In this document: positions 1-6,886 of the stretch, piece after piece | Numbering within the stretch: the first letter of the stretch is position 1 | How the letters are laid out: each line of letters opens with the position of its first letter | Assembly (NCBI GenBank): GCA_034429695.1 | Contig: DAOUGC010000193.1 | Coordinates: forward strand, 1 to 54,179 | DNA from: DAOUGC01 sp034429695 | Lineage (GTDB): Bacteria; Chloroflexota; Anaerolineae; Anaerolineales; Anaerolineaceae | Direction of reading: 5' to 3' | DNA length: 54,179 nt | Program-made: the position numbers and the translations under genes | Notes under the pieces: generated by a model | What the model saw: the letters and a program-made list of their open reading frames with translations, nothing else | What the model was told of the DNA's origin: nothing | Database searches by the model: none

Positions 1-213
1 CCCATGCCGGCACAGGTGCGCATGGTCAATGTGAACGAGGGTGATTGGGTGGAGAAGGGCGCCACGCTGCTGTTACTGGAAGCGATGAAAATGGAGATCC
101 GCATCCGCGCACCCATGGATGGGCGCATTTCACGCATCATGGTAAAGGTTGGTCAAACGGTGGAAAAAGAACAATTGCTGATGGAAATGGGAGGGACGCG
201 GGATGACCGGTAA
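1..213 (+). CDS. Biotin carboxyl carrier domain, C-terminal end of an acyl-CoA carboxylase subunit (5-prime truncated)
   Basis: The reading frame is open from the first base, so this is the 3-prime end of a gene that begins outside the window. The ATG at position 4 is the Met of the usual PMP/PMPG motif, not a start. The 70 residues form a biotinyl/lipoyl domain: an EGDWVEKG turn, then EAMKM with the biotin-accepting lysine encoded at 88-90, then the second half-barrel. It probably belongs to a propionyl-, acetyl- or methylcrotonyl-CoA carboxylase alpha subunit, with the carrier swinging CO2 between the carboxylase and transferase sites. It overlaps the following MaoC gene by 11 bases, which indicates an operon. 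Which acyl-CoA is carboxylated cannot be told from this fragment. Confidence 0.88.
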   Translation, partial: PMPAQVRMVNVNEGDWVEKGATLLLLEAMKMEIRIRAPMDGRISRIMVKVGQTVEKEQLLMEMGGTRDDR

Positions 214-664
214 ATATTTTGAGGATCTCAATGTTGGGGATCGCTTCAGTCATCCCCAGGGCAGGACAGTGACAGAGATGGACAACACCCTTTTTTGCGC
301 GCTCACCATGAACACCCAGCCGCTGCATCTCAATGCTGACTTTGCCGCCGGAACCCAGTTTGGTCAGCGGATTGTGAACGGCCTGTTCATCATGTCGCTG
401 GTGGTGGGGTTGACTGTCCCGGAACTGACCGAAGGTACGGTGATCGCCAATCTGGGGTACGAACATGTGCAGCATCCCAACCCGGTATATCATGGAGACA
501 CCATTTACGTCGAGACCGAGGTGCTGGAAAAGCGTGAATCAAAAAGCAAGCCAGACCGCGGGGTGATCCGGTTTAAGCACACCGGTAGAAAACCGGATGG
601 CACCGTGGTGGTGGAGTTGGAACGAAGTGTGTTATTTTTGAAAAGGCATGGCAAGGGAGCATAA
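203..664 (+). CDS. MaoC-like hot-dog acyl-CoA hydratase
   Basis: A 153-residue single hot-dog-fold protein of the MaoC/(R)-hydratase family, which adds water to trans-enoyl-CoA thioesters in the cytosol. The catalytic region reads NTQPLHLN (Asn37, His42), matching the N/D-x4-H dyad of the family, followed by the conserved GxxIVNG helix. The start is supported by GGGAGGG at 189-195, and the gene overlaps the upstream biotin domain by 11 bases. A CitE-type lyase follows directly. In Mycobacterium tuberculosis the accA1-fadE19-MaoC-CitE cluster has the same order and is linked to leucine breakdown. By analogy this could hydrate a methylglutaconyl- or mesaconyl-type CoA, but the substrate is inference. 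Confidence 0.85.
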   Translation: MTGKYFEDLNVGDRFSHPQGRTVTEMDNTLFCALTMNTQPLHLNADFAAGTQFGQRIVNGLFIMSLVVGLTVPELTEGTVIANLGYEHVQHPNPVYHGDTIYVETEVLEKRESKSKPDRGVIRFKHTGRKPDGTVVVELERSVLFLKRHGKGA

Positions 665-689
665 CCGTGAACCATCCCGGGAGGGGAAA

Positions 690-1571
690 ATGAGAGTCAG
701 AAGAGCATTGTTGTATATGCCAGGCGATGATCTACACAAGATTGAAAAAGCGACCACGCTTGGGGTGGATTGCATATGCATGGATATTGAAGACGGTGTG
801 GCACTCAATCGGAAGGAAGCAGCCCGTTCGACCATTGCCCATGCATTAAGAACGCTTGATTTTGGTCATAGTGAACGATTGGTGCGCATCAACCCGGTGG
901 ATGGTGGCATGCTGGAGGAAGACCTGGCTGCAGTCCTGCCGGGCCATCCTGATGGTATTGTCATTCCGAAGGTATCAAGTGCTGTCCATCTGCACACGGT
1001 TAGCCGGATGTTGGCTGAGGCAGAAAAACAGAATGATTGGGCATCCGGGTCAATCGTGCTGCTGGCAATCGTTGAAACCGCGCGCGGGATCGTGCATCTG
1101 GCGGACATCGCCGGGGCGGTTGCACGCCTGCAAGCATTGATTTTTGGCGCGGAGGATCTGGCGGGTGACATTGGTGCGGTTCGCACCAGGGAAGGCATGG
1201 AGATCTTCCATGCACGCAGCGCAGTGGTGACCCATGCGGCTGCATTTGGTCTGCAGGCTATCGACATGGTCTTCATGGATTTATCGGACATGGATGGTTT
1301 GCGCGCCGAGTGCGCTGAAGGGGCACGGATGGCATATACAGGCAAGCAAATCATTCATCCCAGGCAGGTGCAGCCGGTTCAGGAGGAATTTTCCCCCAGT
1401 GACGAAGCCATTCAGCGGGCATTGCGCGTGGTTCAGGCGGCGGAGGAACATCAACAGGCGGGCAGGGGGGCGTTTGCACTGGATGGACGCATGGTGGATG
1501 CACCGGTGGTGAAAGCTGCCGAATGGGTGCTGGCGCGCGCCAGGGCGGCGGGAAAGCTCCCACAGGACTGA
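690..1571 (+). CDS. CitE-like HpcH/HpaI-family CoA lyase (malyl/citramalyl/HMG-CoA type)
   Basis: A 293-residue TIM-barrel lyase of the CitE family, which cleaves beta-hydroxyacyl-CoA thioesters with Mg2+. The metal site is MDIEDG (Glu34, Asp35), followed by ETARG, FGAEDLAGDIG and the terminal IIHPRQV typical of stand-alone CitE proteins. I chose the ATG at 690 over the in-frame ATG at 648 because GGAGGGG at 680-686 lies directly before it and the family begins RRALLYMPG. Family members act as malyl-CoA, citramalyl-CoA or (3R)-HMG-CoA lyases. Together with the carboxylase and MaoC gene it would make a carboxylate-hydrate-cleave pathway. No citrate lyase alpha or gamma genes are present, so it is not a citrate lyase beta subunit. 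Confidence 0.87.
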   Translation: MRVRRALLYMPGDDLHKIEKATTLGVDCICMDIEDGVALNRKEAARSTIAHALRTLDFGHSERLVRINPVDGGMLEEDLAAVLPGHPDGIVIPKVSSAVHLHTVSRMLAEAEKQNDWASGSIVLLAIVETARGIVHLADIAGAVARLQALIFGAEDLAGDIGAVRTREGMEIFHARSAVVTHAAAFGLQAIDMVFMDLSDMDGLRAECAEGARMAYTGKQIIHPRQVQPVQEEFSPSDEAIQRALRVVQAAEEHQQAGRGAFALDGRMVDAPVVKAAEWVLARARAAGKLPQD

Positions 1572-1574
1572 ACC

Positions 1575-3017
1575 TTATACGACGAAGAGGTCAACCAGGT
1601 TCGTTACTGGCGTGCAATCGAGATCGGCGGGACGTTCAAATAAGTTGAGAATGGCATTAATTTGTTTGGAGGCAAAGCGACCGGACAAATTTGTCTTGAA
1701 CTTTTCCTTCAACAGTGGTGTGGCCTCCGCCCTTCTTTTGCGATGCCCCAGGGGATACTCTACCATGACCGGTCCGAGACTGCTGCCATCAGAAAACCTG
1801 ACCAGCAGACCATTTGCAATGGAACGTTTTTCCGGATCGAGATAATCGACGGAAAATTCGGGCGATTCAACGCACACCATGCGTTCACGCAGGGCGTCTA
1901 TTCTTGGATCTGAAGCGACCTCATCTTCATAATGCCGGGCGGTCAGGTCCCCAAAGAGCAGCGGAACCGCCGTCATGTACTGGATGCAATGGTCGCGGTC
2001 AGAAGGGTTGTGGAGCGGCCCCTGTTTGTCAATGATCCGCATGGCTGACTCCTGTGTAATTATGGTGATGGATTCAACCTCATTGATGCGGTCTTTTACC
2101 AGGGGATGAATTTGCAGGGCAGCTTCCACCGCGGTTTGGGCGTGGAACTCAGCCGGAAAAGCCACTTTGAACAGAATATTCTCCATCACATACCAGCCGA
2201 ACGGGCGGCTGGTGGTGATTGCCTGTCCATCCAGCAGGACATCCGAAAAACCCCATTGAGAAGCAGAAATGGCGGATGGATAACCCATTTCACCCCGGCT
2301 GGCAAGCCATGCCAGCAACACACCCCGGCTGGAGGCATCACCGGCAGCCCACGATTTACGCGAACCGGTGTTGGGTGAATGTCGGTAGGTGCGCAAAGCG
2401 CCGCCGTCCACAAAGGCGTTGGAAACGGCGTTGATGATTTCCTCACGGGTGCAACCCAGCAATCCAGCGATCACGGCTGTGGTAGCCACCCTGACCAGCA
2501 GGACGTGGTCAAGCCCATGCCGGTTGAAACTGTTTTCCAGCGCGAGAACACCCTGTATTTCATATGCCTTGATCATGGCAACCAAGATTTCATGGATGGT
2601 AAGGGTTTTGTGCAATGTAACAGCAGTTTGACGCGAGAGCCAATCGGCTGTCATGAGAATGCCGCCAAGATTGTCAGATGGATGCCCCCACTCAGCCGCC
2701 AGCCATGTGTCGTTATAATCCAACCAGCGGATCATGGCTCCAAAATCGAAGGCGGCTTTAACCGGGTCGAGCTGGAAGGCGGTGCCGGGTACGCGAGCGC
2801 CATTGTTTGTGACCGTGCCGGGGGTTAATGGTCCAAGGATTTTTGTGCAGGCAGGAAAAGCCAGTGCTGCCATGGCACAACCCAGCGCATCCATCAGGCA
2901 CAGCCGGGCTGTTGCCACGGCTTCTTCGGAGGGCTGCAAATCGGCGAGGATGTAATCGGCTATCTGTCCCAGCAAGGGGTCCGGCTGGGGGCGGAGGTTA
3001 TACGTAATGGTGTGCAT
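1575..3017 (-). CDS. prpD: 2-methylcitrate dehydratase
   Basis: A 480-residue MmgE/PrpD-family protein, the same size as E. coli PrpD. It dehydrates 2-methylcitrate in the methylcitrate cycle, leading to 2-methylisocitrate. The diagnostic block RWLDYNDTWLAAEWGHPSDN lies near residues 97-116. It is the last gene of prpB-prpC-prpD: its ATG at 3015-3017 is 3 bases after the prpC stop, so the genes are likely co-translated. The gene converges with the CitE-like gene; only three bases separate the two stop codons and no hairpin is visible there, so the transcripts may run into each other. No acnD/prpF-type alternative is present. Confidence 0.95.
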   Translation of the reverse strand: MHTITYNLRPQPDPLLGQIADYILADLQPSEEAVATARLCLMDALGCAMAALAFPACTKILGPLTPGTVTNNGARVPGTAFQLDPVKAAFDFGAMIRWLDYNDTWLAAEWGHPSDNLGGILMTADWLSRQTAVTLHKTLTIHEILVAMIKAYEIQGVLALENSFNRHGLDHVLLVRVATTAVIAGLLGCTREEIINAVSNAFVDGGALRTYRHSPNTGSRKSWAAGDASSRGVLLAWLASRGEMGYPSAISASQWGFSDVLLDGQAITTSRPFGWYVMENILFKVAFPAEFHAQTAVEAALQIHPLVKDRINEVESITIITQESAMRIIDKQGPLHNPSDRDHCIQYMTAVPLLFGDLTARHYEDEVASDPRIDALRERMVCVESPEFSVDYLDPEKRSIANGLLVRFSDGSSLGPVMVEYPLGHRKRRAEATPLLKEKFKTNLSGRFASKQINAILNLFERPADLDCTPVTNLVDLFVV

Positions 3018-3020
3018 GCA

Positions 3021-4190
3021 TCAATAGCGCTTGTCGAGCGGGACGAAATCCTGAGGGATGGGTCCAATATATTCAGCGCTTGGGCGGATGATCTTGCGGT
3101 GAGCGCGTTGTTCCAGAATATGGGCAGACCAGCCTGCGGTGCGCGCCATTACGAACAGCGGAGTGAACATGCGTGTGGGGATGCCCATCACCCGGTAAAC
3201 CACGGCACTATACCAGTCGAGATTGGGGAACATGCGTTTCTCATCCCACATGACCTGCTCAATGCGCTCGGCGATATCCATGAGCACCGATACACGAGCT
3301 TCATCAGCGAGCGCGCGGGCATGCGCTTTGATAATGTCAGAACGGGGATCCTGAATGGTATAAACAGGATGCCCGAACCCCAGTACGATCTCCCCCTCGT
3401 GAAGCATCTCCTTGATACCCCGTTCAGCTTCCTCTGGATTGCGGAAACGGTCGATTAACTCCATGGCGCCTTCATTGGCGCCTCCGTGTTTGAAACCGCG
3501 TAAAGCGCCGATGGCTCCTGTGATGGCGGAGTACATGTCAGAACCTGTTCCGGAAATGACCCGACTGGTGAAGGTTGATGCATTAAATTCGTGTTCGGCA
3601 TAGAGAATGAGGGATACATCCAGCGCGCGGATGTGCGATTCGATGGCCTGCCGACCCTGCAACATGCGCAGGAAGTGAGCCGCGATGGAAGGCTCTTCGG
3701 TTTCCACGTCAATCCGGCGGCCGTTGCGGGCATAGTGATACCAGTAAACCAGCATGGATGGGATCGAGGACAGCAATCGGTCGGCAATGTTGCGTGCTTC
3801 ACCCAGGTGCTGATCGTCCCGTTCGGGAAGAACGGTACCGAGGGCGGATACCCCGGTGCGTAACACATCCATGGGTTGGGCAGCGGTCGGGACCTGTTCC
3901 AGTACACCACGCACCGGCGCCGGAAGGCCGCGCATGGACTGTAGTTTTTCTTTATACCGCTCCAGCATGTAGGTGTTGGGCAAGTCTTCATGCACCAGCA
4001 AAAAAGCCACTTCTTCAAAAGTTGCCTTTTTGGCCAGGTCGTGAATATCATAGCCGCGGTAGCGCAGTTCCTTGCCGTTTGCCCCCACAGTGCAAATGGC
4101 AGTTTGGCCCGCCGGTACGCCAGAGAGAGCCACAGACTTCTTCCCGGGGGTACGCATCTCCGTTTTTACCGGTTCAATGGGATTGCTCAT
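3021..4190 (-). CDS. prpC: 2-methylcitrate synthase / citrate synthase
   Basis: A 389-residue type-I small citrate synthase that condenses propionyl-CoA (or acetyl-CoA) with oxaloacetate. The citrate synthase signature is complete: HGGANEGAME, then GFGHPVYTIQDPR with the catalytic histidine, and the SRVISGTGSDMYS region. The N-terminus (SGVPAGQTAICTV, then LRYRGYDI) is that of PrpC/MmgD-type enzymes. Its position between prpB and prpD makes methylcitrate synthase the likely main role, although such enzymes often also use acetyl-CoA. The start ATG shares one base with the prpB stop (TAATG), which indicates translational coupling. Confidence 0.94.
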   Translation of the reverse strand: MSNPIEPVKTEMRTPGKKSVALSGVPAGQTAICTVGANGKELRYRGYDIHDLAKKATFEEVAFLLVHEDLPNTYMLERYKEKLQSMRGLPAPVRGVLEQVPTAAQPMDVLRTGVSALGTVLPERDDQHLGEARNIADRLLSSIPSMLVYWYHYARNGRRIDVETEEPSIAAHFLRMLQGRQAIESHIRALDVSLILYAEHEFNASTFTSRVISGTGSDMYSAITGAIGALRGFKHGGANEGAMELIDRFRNPEEAERGIKEMLHEGEIVLGFGHPVYTIQDPRSDIIKAHARALADEARVSVLMDIAERIEQVMWDEKRMFPNLDWYSAVVYRVMGIPTRMFTPLFVMARTAGWSAHILEQRAHRKIIRPSAEYIGPIPQDFVPLDKRY

Positions 4191-5083
4191 TAATTTTTCT
4201 CCTTCCCTGACGCAAATAAATCATCCAGTTTTTGTTCGTAGGCATGATAATCAAGCAGTTCATAAAGTTGGTCGCGGGTTTGCATTTGATCAAGAATGGG
4301 GAGTTGTGTACCATTCTTGCGAATGGTTGAGTAGGTGAGTTCTGCAGCCTGGCTCATGGCGCGGAAGGCAGAGAGCGGATAGAGGACCATGTCAACCGAA
4401 TGGGCGGCCAGATCAGGGGCGGTCAGCAGGGGGGAGTGGCCAAATTCGGTCATGTTGGCGAGAACCGGCAAGCCGGAAGCACGGGCAAACCCAGCATAGT
4501 GGTGAGGGTCGGTGACGGCTTCGGCAAAGAGAAAATCAGCACCTGCCTGCGCATAGGCATACGCGCGGTCAAGTGCGGCGGACAGACCCTCCACAGCGAG
4601 AGCGTCAGTGCGCGCCATGATGCCAAATGCCGGGTCTGTACGGGCATCCACAGCAGCCTTGATGCGATCCACCATCTCTGCAGTACTGACCAGGGCTTTT
4701 CCAGGGCGGTGCCCACACCGTTTTGCCTGCACCTGATCTTCAATATGGACAACCGCAGCGCCAGCACGGATCATGGAGCGAATGGTCCTGGCGATCTGGA
4801 AAGCTCCGCCAAATCCGGTGTCAATATCCACCAGGAGAGGCAGGGAACAGGCGGATGTGATGCGCTGAACATCGGTGAGGACATCGTCCAGGGTGGTGAT
4901 GCCCAGATCGGGCAGACCGAGGGAAGCCGCCGCCACGCCGCTGCCCGATAGATAAATGGCGCGAAACCCTGCCTTCTTTGCTTGAAGGGCTGCGTAAGCA
5001 TTGATTACCCCAACGATTTGCAATGGCTTGTCAGATGCGAGTGCATTGCGAAACAGCACTCCCGGAGACGATGATTCCTGCAT
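4190..5083 (-). CDS. prpB: 2-methylisocitrate lyase
   Basis: A 297-residue member of the isocitrate lyase/PEP mutase superfamily that splits 2-methylisocitrate into pyruvate and succinate. The active-site loop KRCGHRPGK (catalytic Cys123 from the chosen start) is that of PrpB, and DIDTGFGG gives the Mg2+-binding aspartates. I chose the ATG at 5081-5083 because GAGG lies five bases upstream; an in-frame TTG at 5098 would add five residues. It is the first gene of prpBCD, with a promoter-like sequence about 40-70 bases upstream. No propionyl-CoA synthetase (prpE) or PrpR regulator is adjacent, so propionyl-CoA probably comes from amino-acid or odd-chain fatty-acid oxidation rather than free propionate. 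Confidence 0.95.
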   Translation of the reverse strand: MQESSSPGVLFRNALASDKPLQIVGVINAYAALQAKKAGFRAIYLSGSGVAAASLGLPDLGITTLDDVLTDVQRITSACSLPLLVDIDTGFGGAFQIARTIRSMIRAGAAVVHIEDQVQAKRCGHRPGKALVSTAEMVDRIKAAVDARTDPAFGIMARTDALAVEGLSAALDRAYAYAQAGADFLFAEAVTDPHHYAGFARASGLPVLANMTEFGHSPLLTAPDLAAHSVDMVLYPLSAFRAMSQAAELTYSTIRKNGTQLPILDQMQTRDQLYELLDYHAYEQKLDDLFASGKEKN

Positions 5084-5122
5084 GCCCACCTCGATCAATT
5101 CGCCAACCTGTATTAATTAGAT

Positions 5123-5151
5123 ATTTTAAATCAAAATATTATTAAAATCAA
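5123..5151 (-). promoter_or_regulatory. Candidate sigma-70 promoter for prpBCD with flanking direct repeats
   Basis: On the minus strand the sequence reads TTGATT (5146-5151), a 17-base spacer, then TAAAAT (5123-5128), about 40 bases before the prpB ATG. The octamer AAATCAAA occurs twice on the plus strand, at 5128-5135 and 5145-5152, so one copy touches each core element. The region is far more AT-rich than its surroundings, so a chance match is possible. Confidence 0.45.
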
Positions 5152-5254
5152 ATGCCACCTTTCAATTTTGATCAACCATGATGAGGTACACCGGGGATGA
5201 TTTTCAAAAAATTGTGGTAAATTTTACACACATCAACTTTAAAGGAATTGACTT

Positions 5255-5803
5255 ATGGCAAACAATACCGCCGCCCGGGTCCACCTGATCCGGCATGCAA
5301 CCCCGGATTGGTCAAGGAAGGATATTGCCTATCACATTCCGCCCGGTCCACCCCTGTGTGAGCAGGGTCTTATGGAAGCCAGACAACTGGCAGATTTTGT
5401 TAAAGACTTATCCATCACTCATTTCCGTTCCAGTCCACTTGAACGATGTTTGAGAACCGCAACCATTGCGGCCCTTTCAGTGAGAATGGAAGTAACCATT
5501 GAACCGGCGCTGATGGAGGTGCAACCCCAGGAAAATCGTGAAGACATCGTCAGGCGGGCTGCGCCCATTCTTGAGCAGGCATACCAACACAGCCTGAAGC
5601 ATGGTGCGGTGGCGCTGGTGACGCACGGTGGGGTCATTCACAGCCTGTTATCGTGGATGGGTATGAGCGACGCGGAGTTGAACCGGTGGAAGAAATTTGA
5701 CCATGGCAACCCGGTACCGCCGGCTGGCGTCTGGAGTGTCGAAAAGGACACGAACGGCCAGTGGATAATGGAACTTATTTTTACGCCGCTACCTGTTGTA
5801 TAA
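5255..5803 (+). CDS. Histidine phosphatase (phosphoglycerate mutase-like) family protein
   Basis: A 182-residue cytosolic protein of the histidine phosphatase superfamily. It has the phospho-accepting motif LIRHATPDW near residues 11-19, the second arginine in SSPLERCLRTA, and the C-terminal VTHGGVIHS with the second catalytic histidine. The RHA-T-x-W variant is common in cobalamin (CobC-like) and broad-specificity phosphatases, but no cobalamin gene is nearby, so the substrate is unknown. AAAGGA at 5241-5246 supports the start. The gene diverges from prpB and is followed 25 bases later by an epimerase-like gene, so the two probably form an operon. Confidence 0.82.
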   Translation: MANNTAARVHLIRHATPDWSRKDIAYHIPPGPPLCEQGLMEARQLADFVKDLSITHFRSSPLERCLRTATIAALSVRMEVTIEPALMEVQPQENREDIVRRAAPILEQAYQHSLKHGAVALVTHGGVIHSLLSWMGMSDAELNRWKKFDHGNPVPPAGVWSVEKDTNGQWIMELIFTPLPVV

Positions 5804-5828
5804 ACACACACTTATCAGGATTGAGATC

Positions 5829-6812
5829 ATGAGGATATTTGTCACGGGTGGTACAGGCTTCATCGGAAAGCATCTGGTGCACAGGTTGGCACACGATGGT
5901 CATGAAGTGGTGTGCCTGGTACGAAGCGCCAAAAAAGCAGCAGCCATACAAATGCCAGGCGTTCACTTTGTGAATGGAGAAATTGGTGACCGGCAGGCAG
6001 TGATGGACGGCATGCGGGGTTGTGACCGCGTCGTGCACCTCGCCAATGTCTATTCCATGTGGCTGCGCAACGCCAGCGAGTTTCAGCGGGTGAATGTGGA
6101 CGGCACCCGATTGGTGATGGAGTGCGCCCTGGAATCGGGAATTGAGAGGGTTGTCTATGTATCAACCGTGGCTGTCTTTGGAAGGCCCGAAGAAATCCCA
6201 TTTAACGAGGACAGCCAGCCAGGGGAGAGATTTTTTAGTCAGTATGCCGCCACCAAGGCTGAAGGCAACCGGATTGCGTGGGAATTGCACCGCGAAAAGG
6301 GGCTTCCGCTGGTGGTGTTGTACCCCGGTATAGTGCTGGGTGAGGGGGATGACAAAGCCAGTGGACAGTATATTCAGGATGTCATCTTTCAGCGTGTACC
6401 CAGCACCATCTTTCATGACTCTAAAGCCATTTATGTATATGTTGAGGATGTTGTGGATGCCATCATTGCAGCCTGCCAGTTACCGAATGTGGTTGGCAAG
6501 CGTTACCTGGTTGGGGGGCACTGTCTGGATGGCAAGCAGTATGTGAAACTAATGTCAGAGATATCGGGCTGCAGATTGCCCATCCTCCATTTGCCCGACT
6601 GGTTTGTGTTAATGGCTTCGCATTTATTCACCGCCATCTCCAACCTGACCGGCTGGAAGCCGATATGGGGCCTGTCTGTGGATGCGGGCCGGACGCTGAA
6701 AGCTGGTTTTGTATTCGACGGCAGCCGGGCTGTGAAGGAGTTGGGAATACACTACACACCGATACGCCAGGCGTTAACCGAAGCAATAAGCTCATATAGA
6801 TCCAAAAAATAG
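5829..6812 (+). CDS. NAD(P)-dependent epimerase/dihydroflavonol reductase-like SDR protein
   Basis: A 327-residue extended short-chain dehydrogenase. The N-terminus MRIFVTGGTGFIGKHL carries the GxxGxxG nucleotide-binding motif. The catalytic YxxxK is in SQYAATKAEGN, preceded by the VVYVSTVAVFG strand. The pattern matches the dihydroflavonol-4-reductase/hopanoid-associated sugar epimerase branch, whose substrates are diverse, so only the cofactor and fold are secure. I chose the ATG at 5829 with AGGA at 5817-5820; an upstream in-frame ATG at 5796 would overlap the phosphatase gene and has no clear ribosome-binding site. A strong terminator follows at 6828-6868. Confidence 0.82.
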   Translation: MRIFVTGGTGFIGKHLVHRLAHDGHEVVCLVRSAKKAAAIQMPGVHFVNGEIGDRQAVMDGMRGCDRVVHLANVYSMWLRNASEFQRVNVDGTRLVMECALESGIERVVYVSTVAVFGRPEEIPFNEDSQPGERFFSQYAATKAEGNRIAWELHREKGLPLVVLYPGIVLGEGDDKASGQYIQDVIFQRVPSTIFHDSKAIYVYVEDVVDAIIAACQLPNVVGKRYLVGGHCLDGKQYVKLMSEISGCRLPILHLPDWFVLMASHLFTAISNLTGWKPIWGLSVDAGRTLKAGFVFDGSRAVKELGIHYTPIRQALTEAISSYRSKK

Positions 6813-6827
6813 TCAGGCTTTTCATAA

Positions 6828-6868
6828 ATCAAGCACCCTCCGGTGATGTTGACCGGAGGGTGCTTGAT
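6828..6868. terminator. Bidirectional intrinsic terminator between convergent genes
   Basis: A perfect 17-base-pair stem (6828-6844 paired with 6852-6868) with a 7-base loop. It lies between the epimerase-like gene (+) and the P-type ATPase gene (-). Short T and A runs flank it on the two sides, so it can stop transcription from both directions. Confidence 0.85.
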
Positions 6869-6886
6869 ATTTAAAGATTATGAAAC

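Noticed and set aside
690..1571. CitE-like protein as citrate lyase beta subunit
   Set aside because: No citrate lyase alpha, gamma or accessory genes are nearby, and its C-terminus and context match stand-alone CoA lyases.
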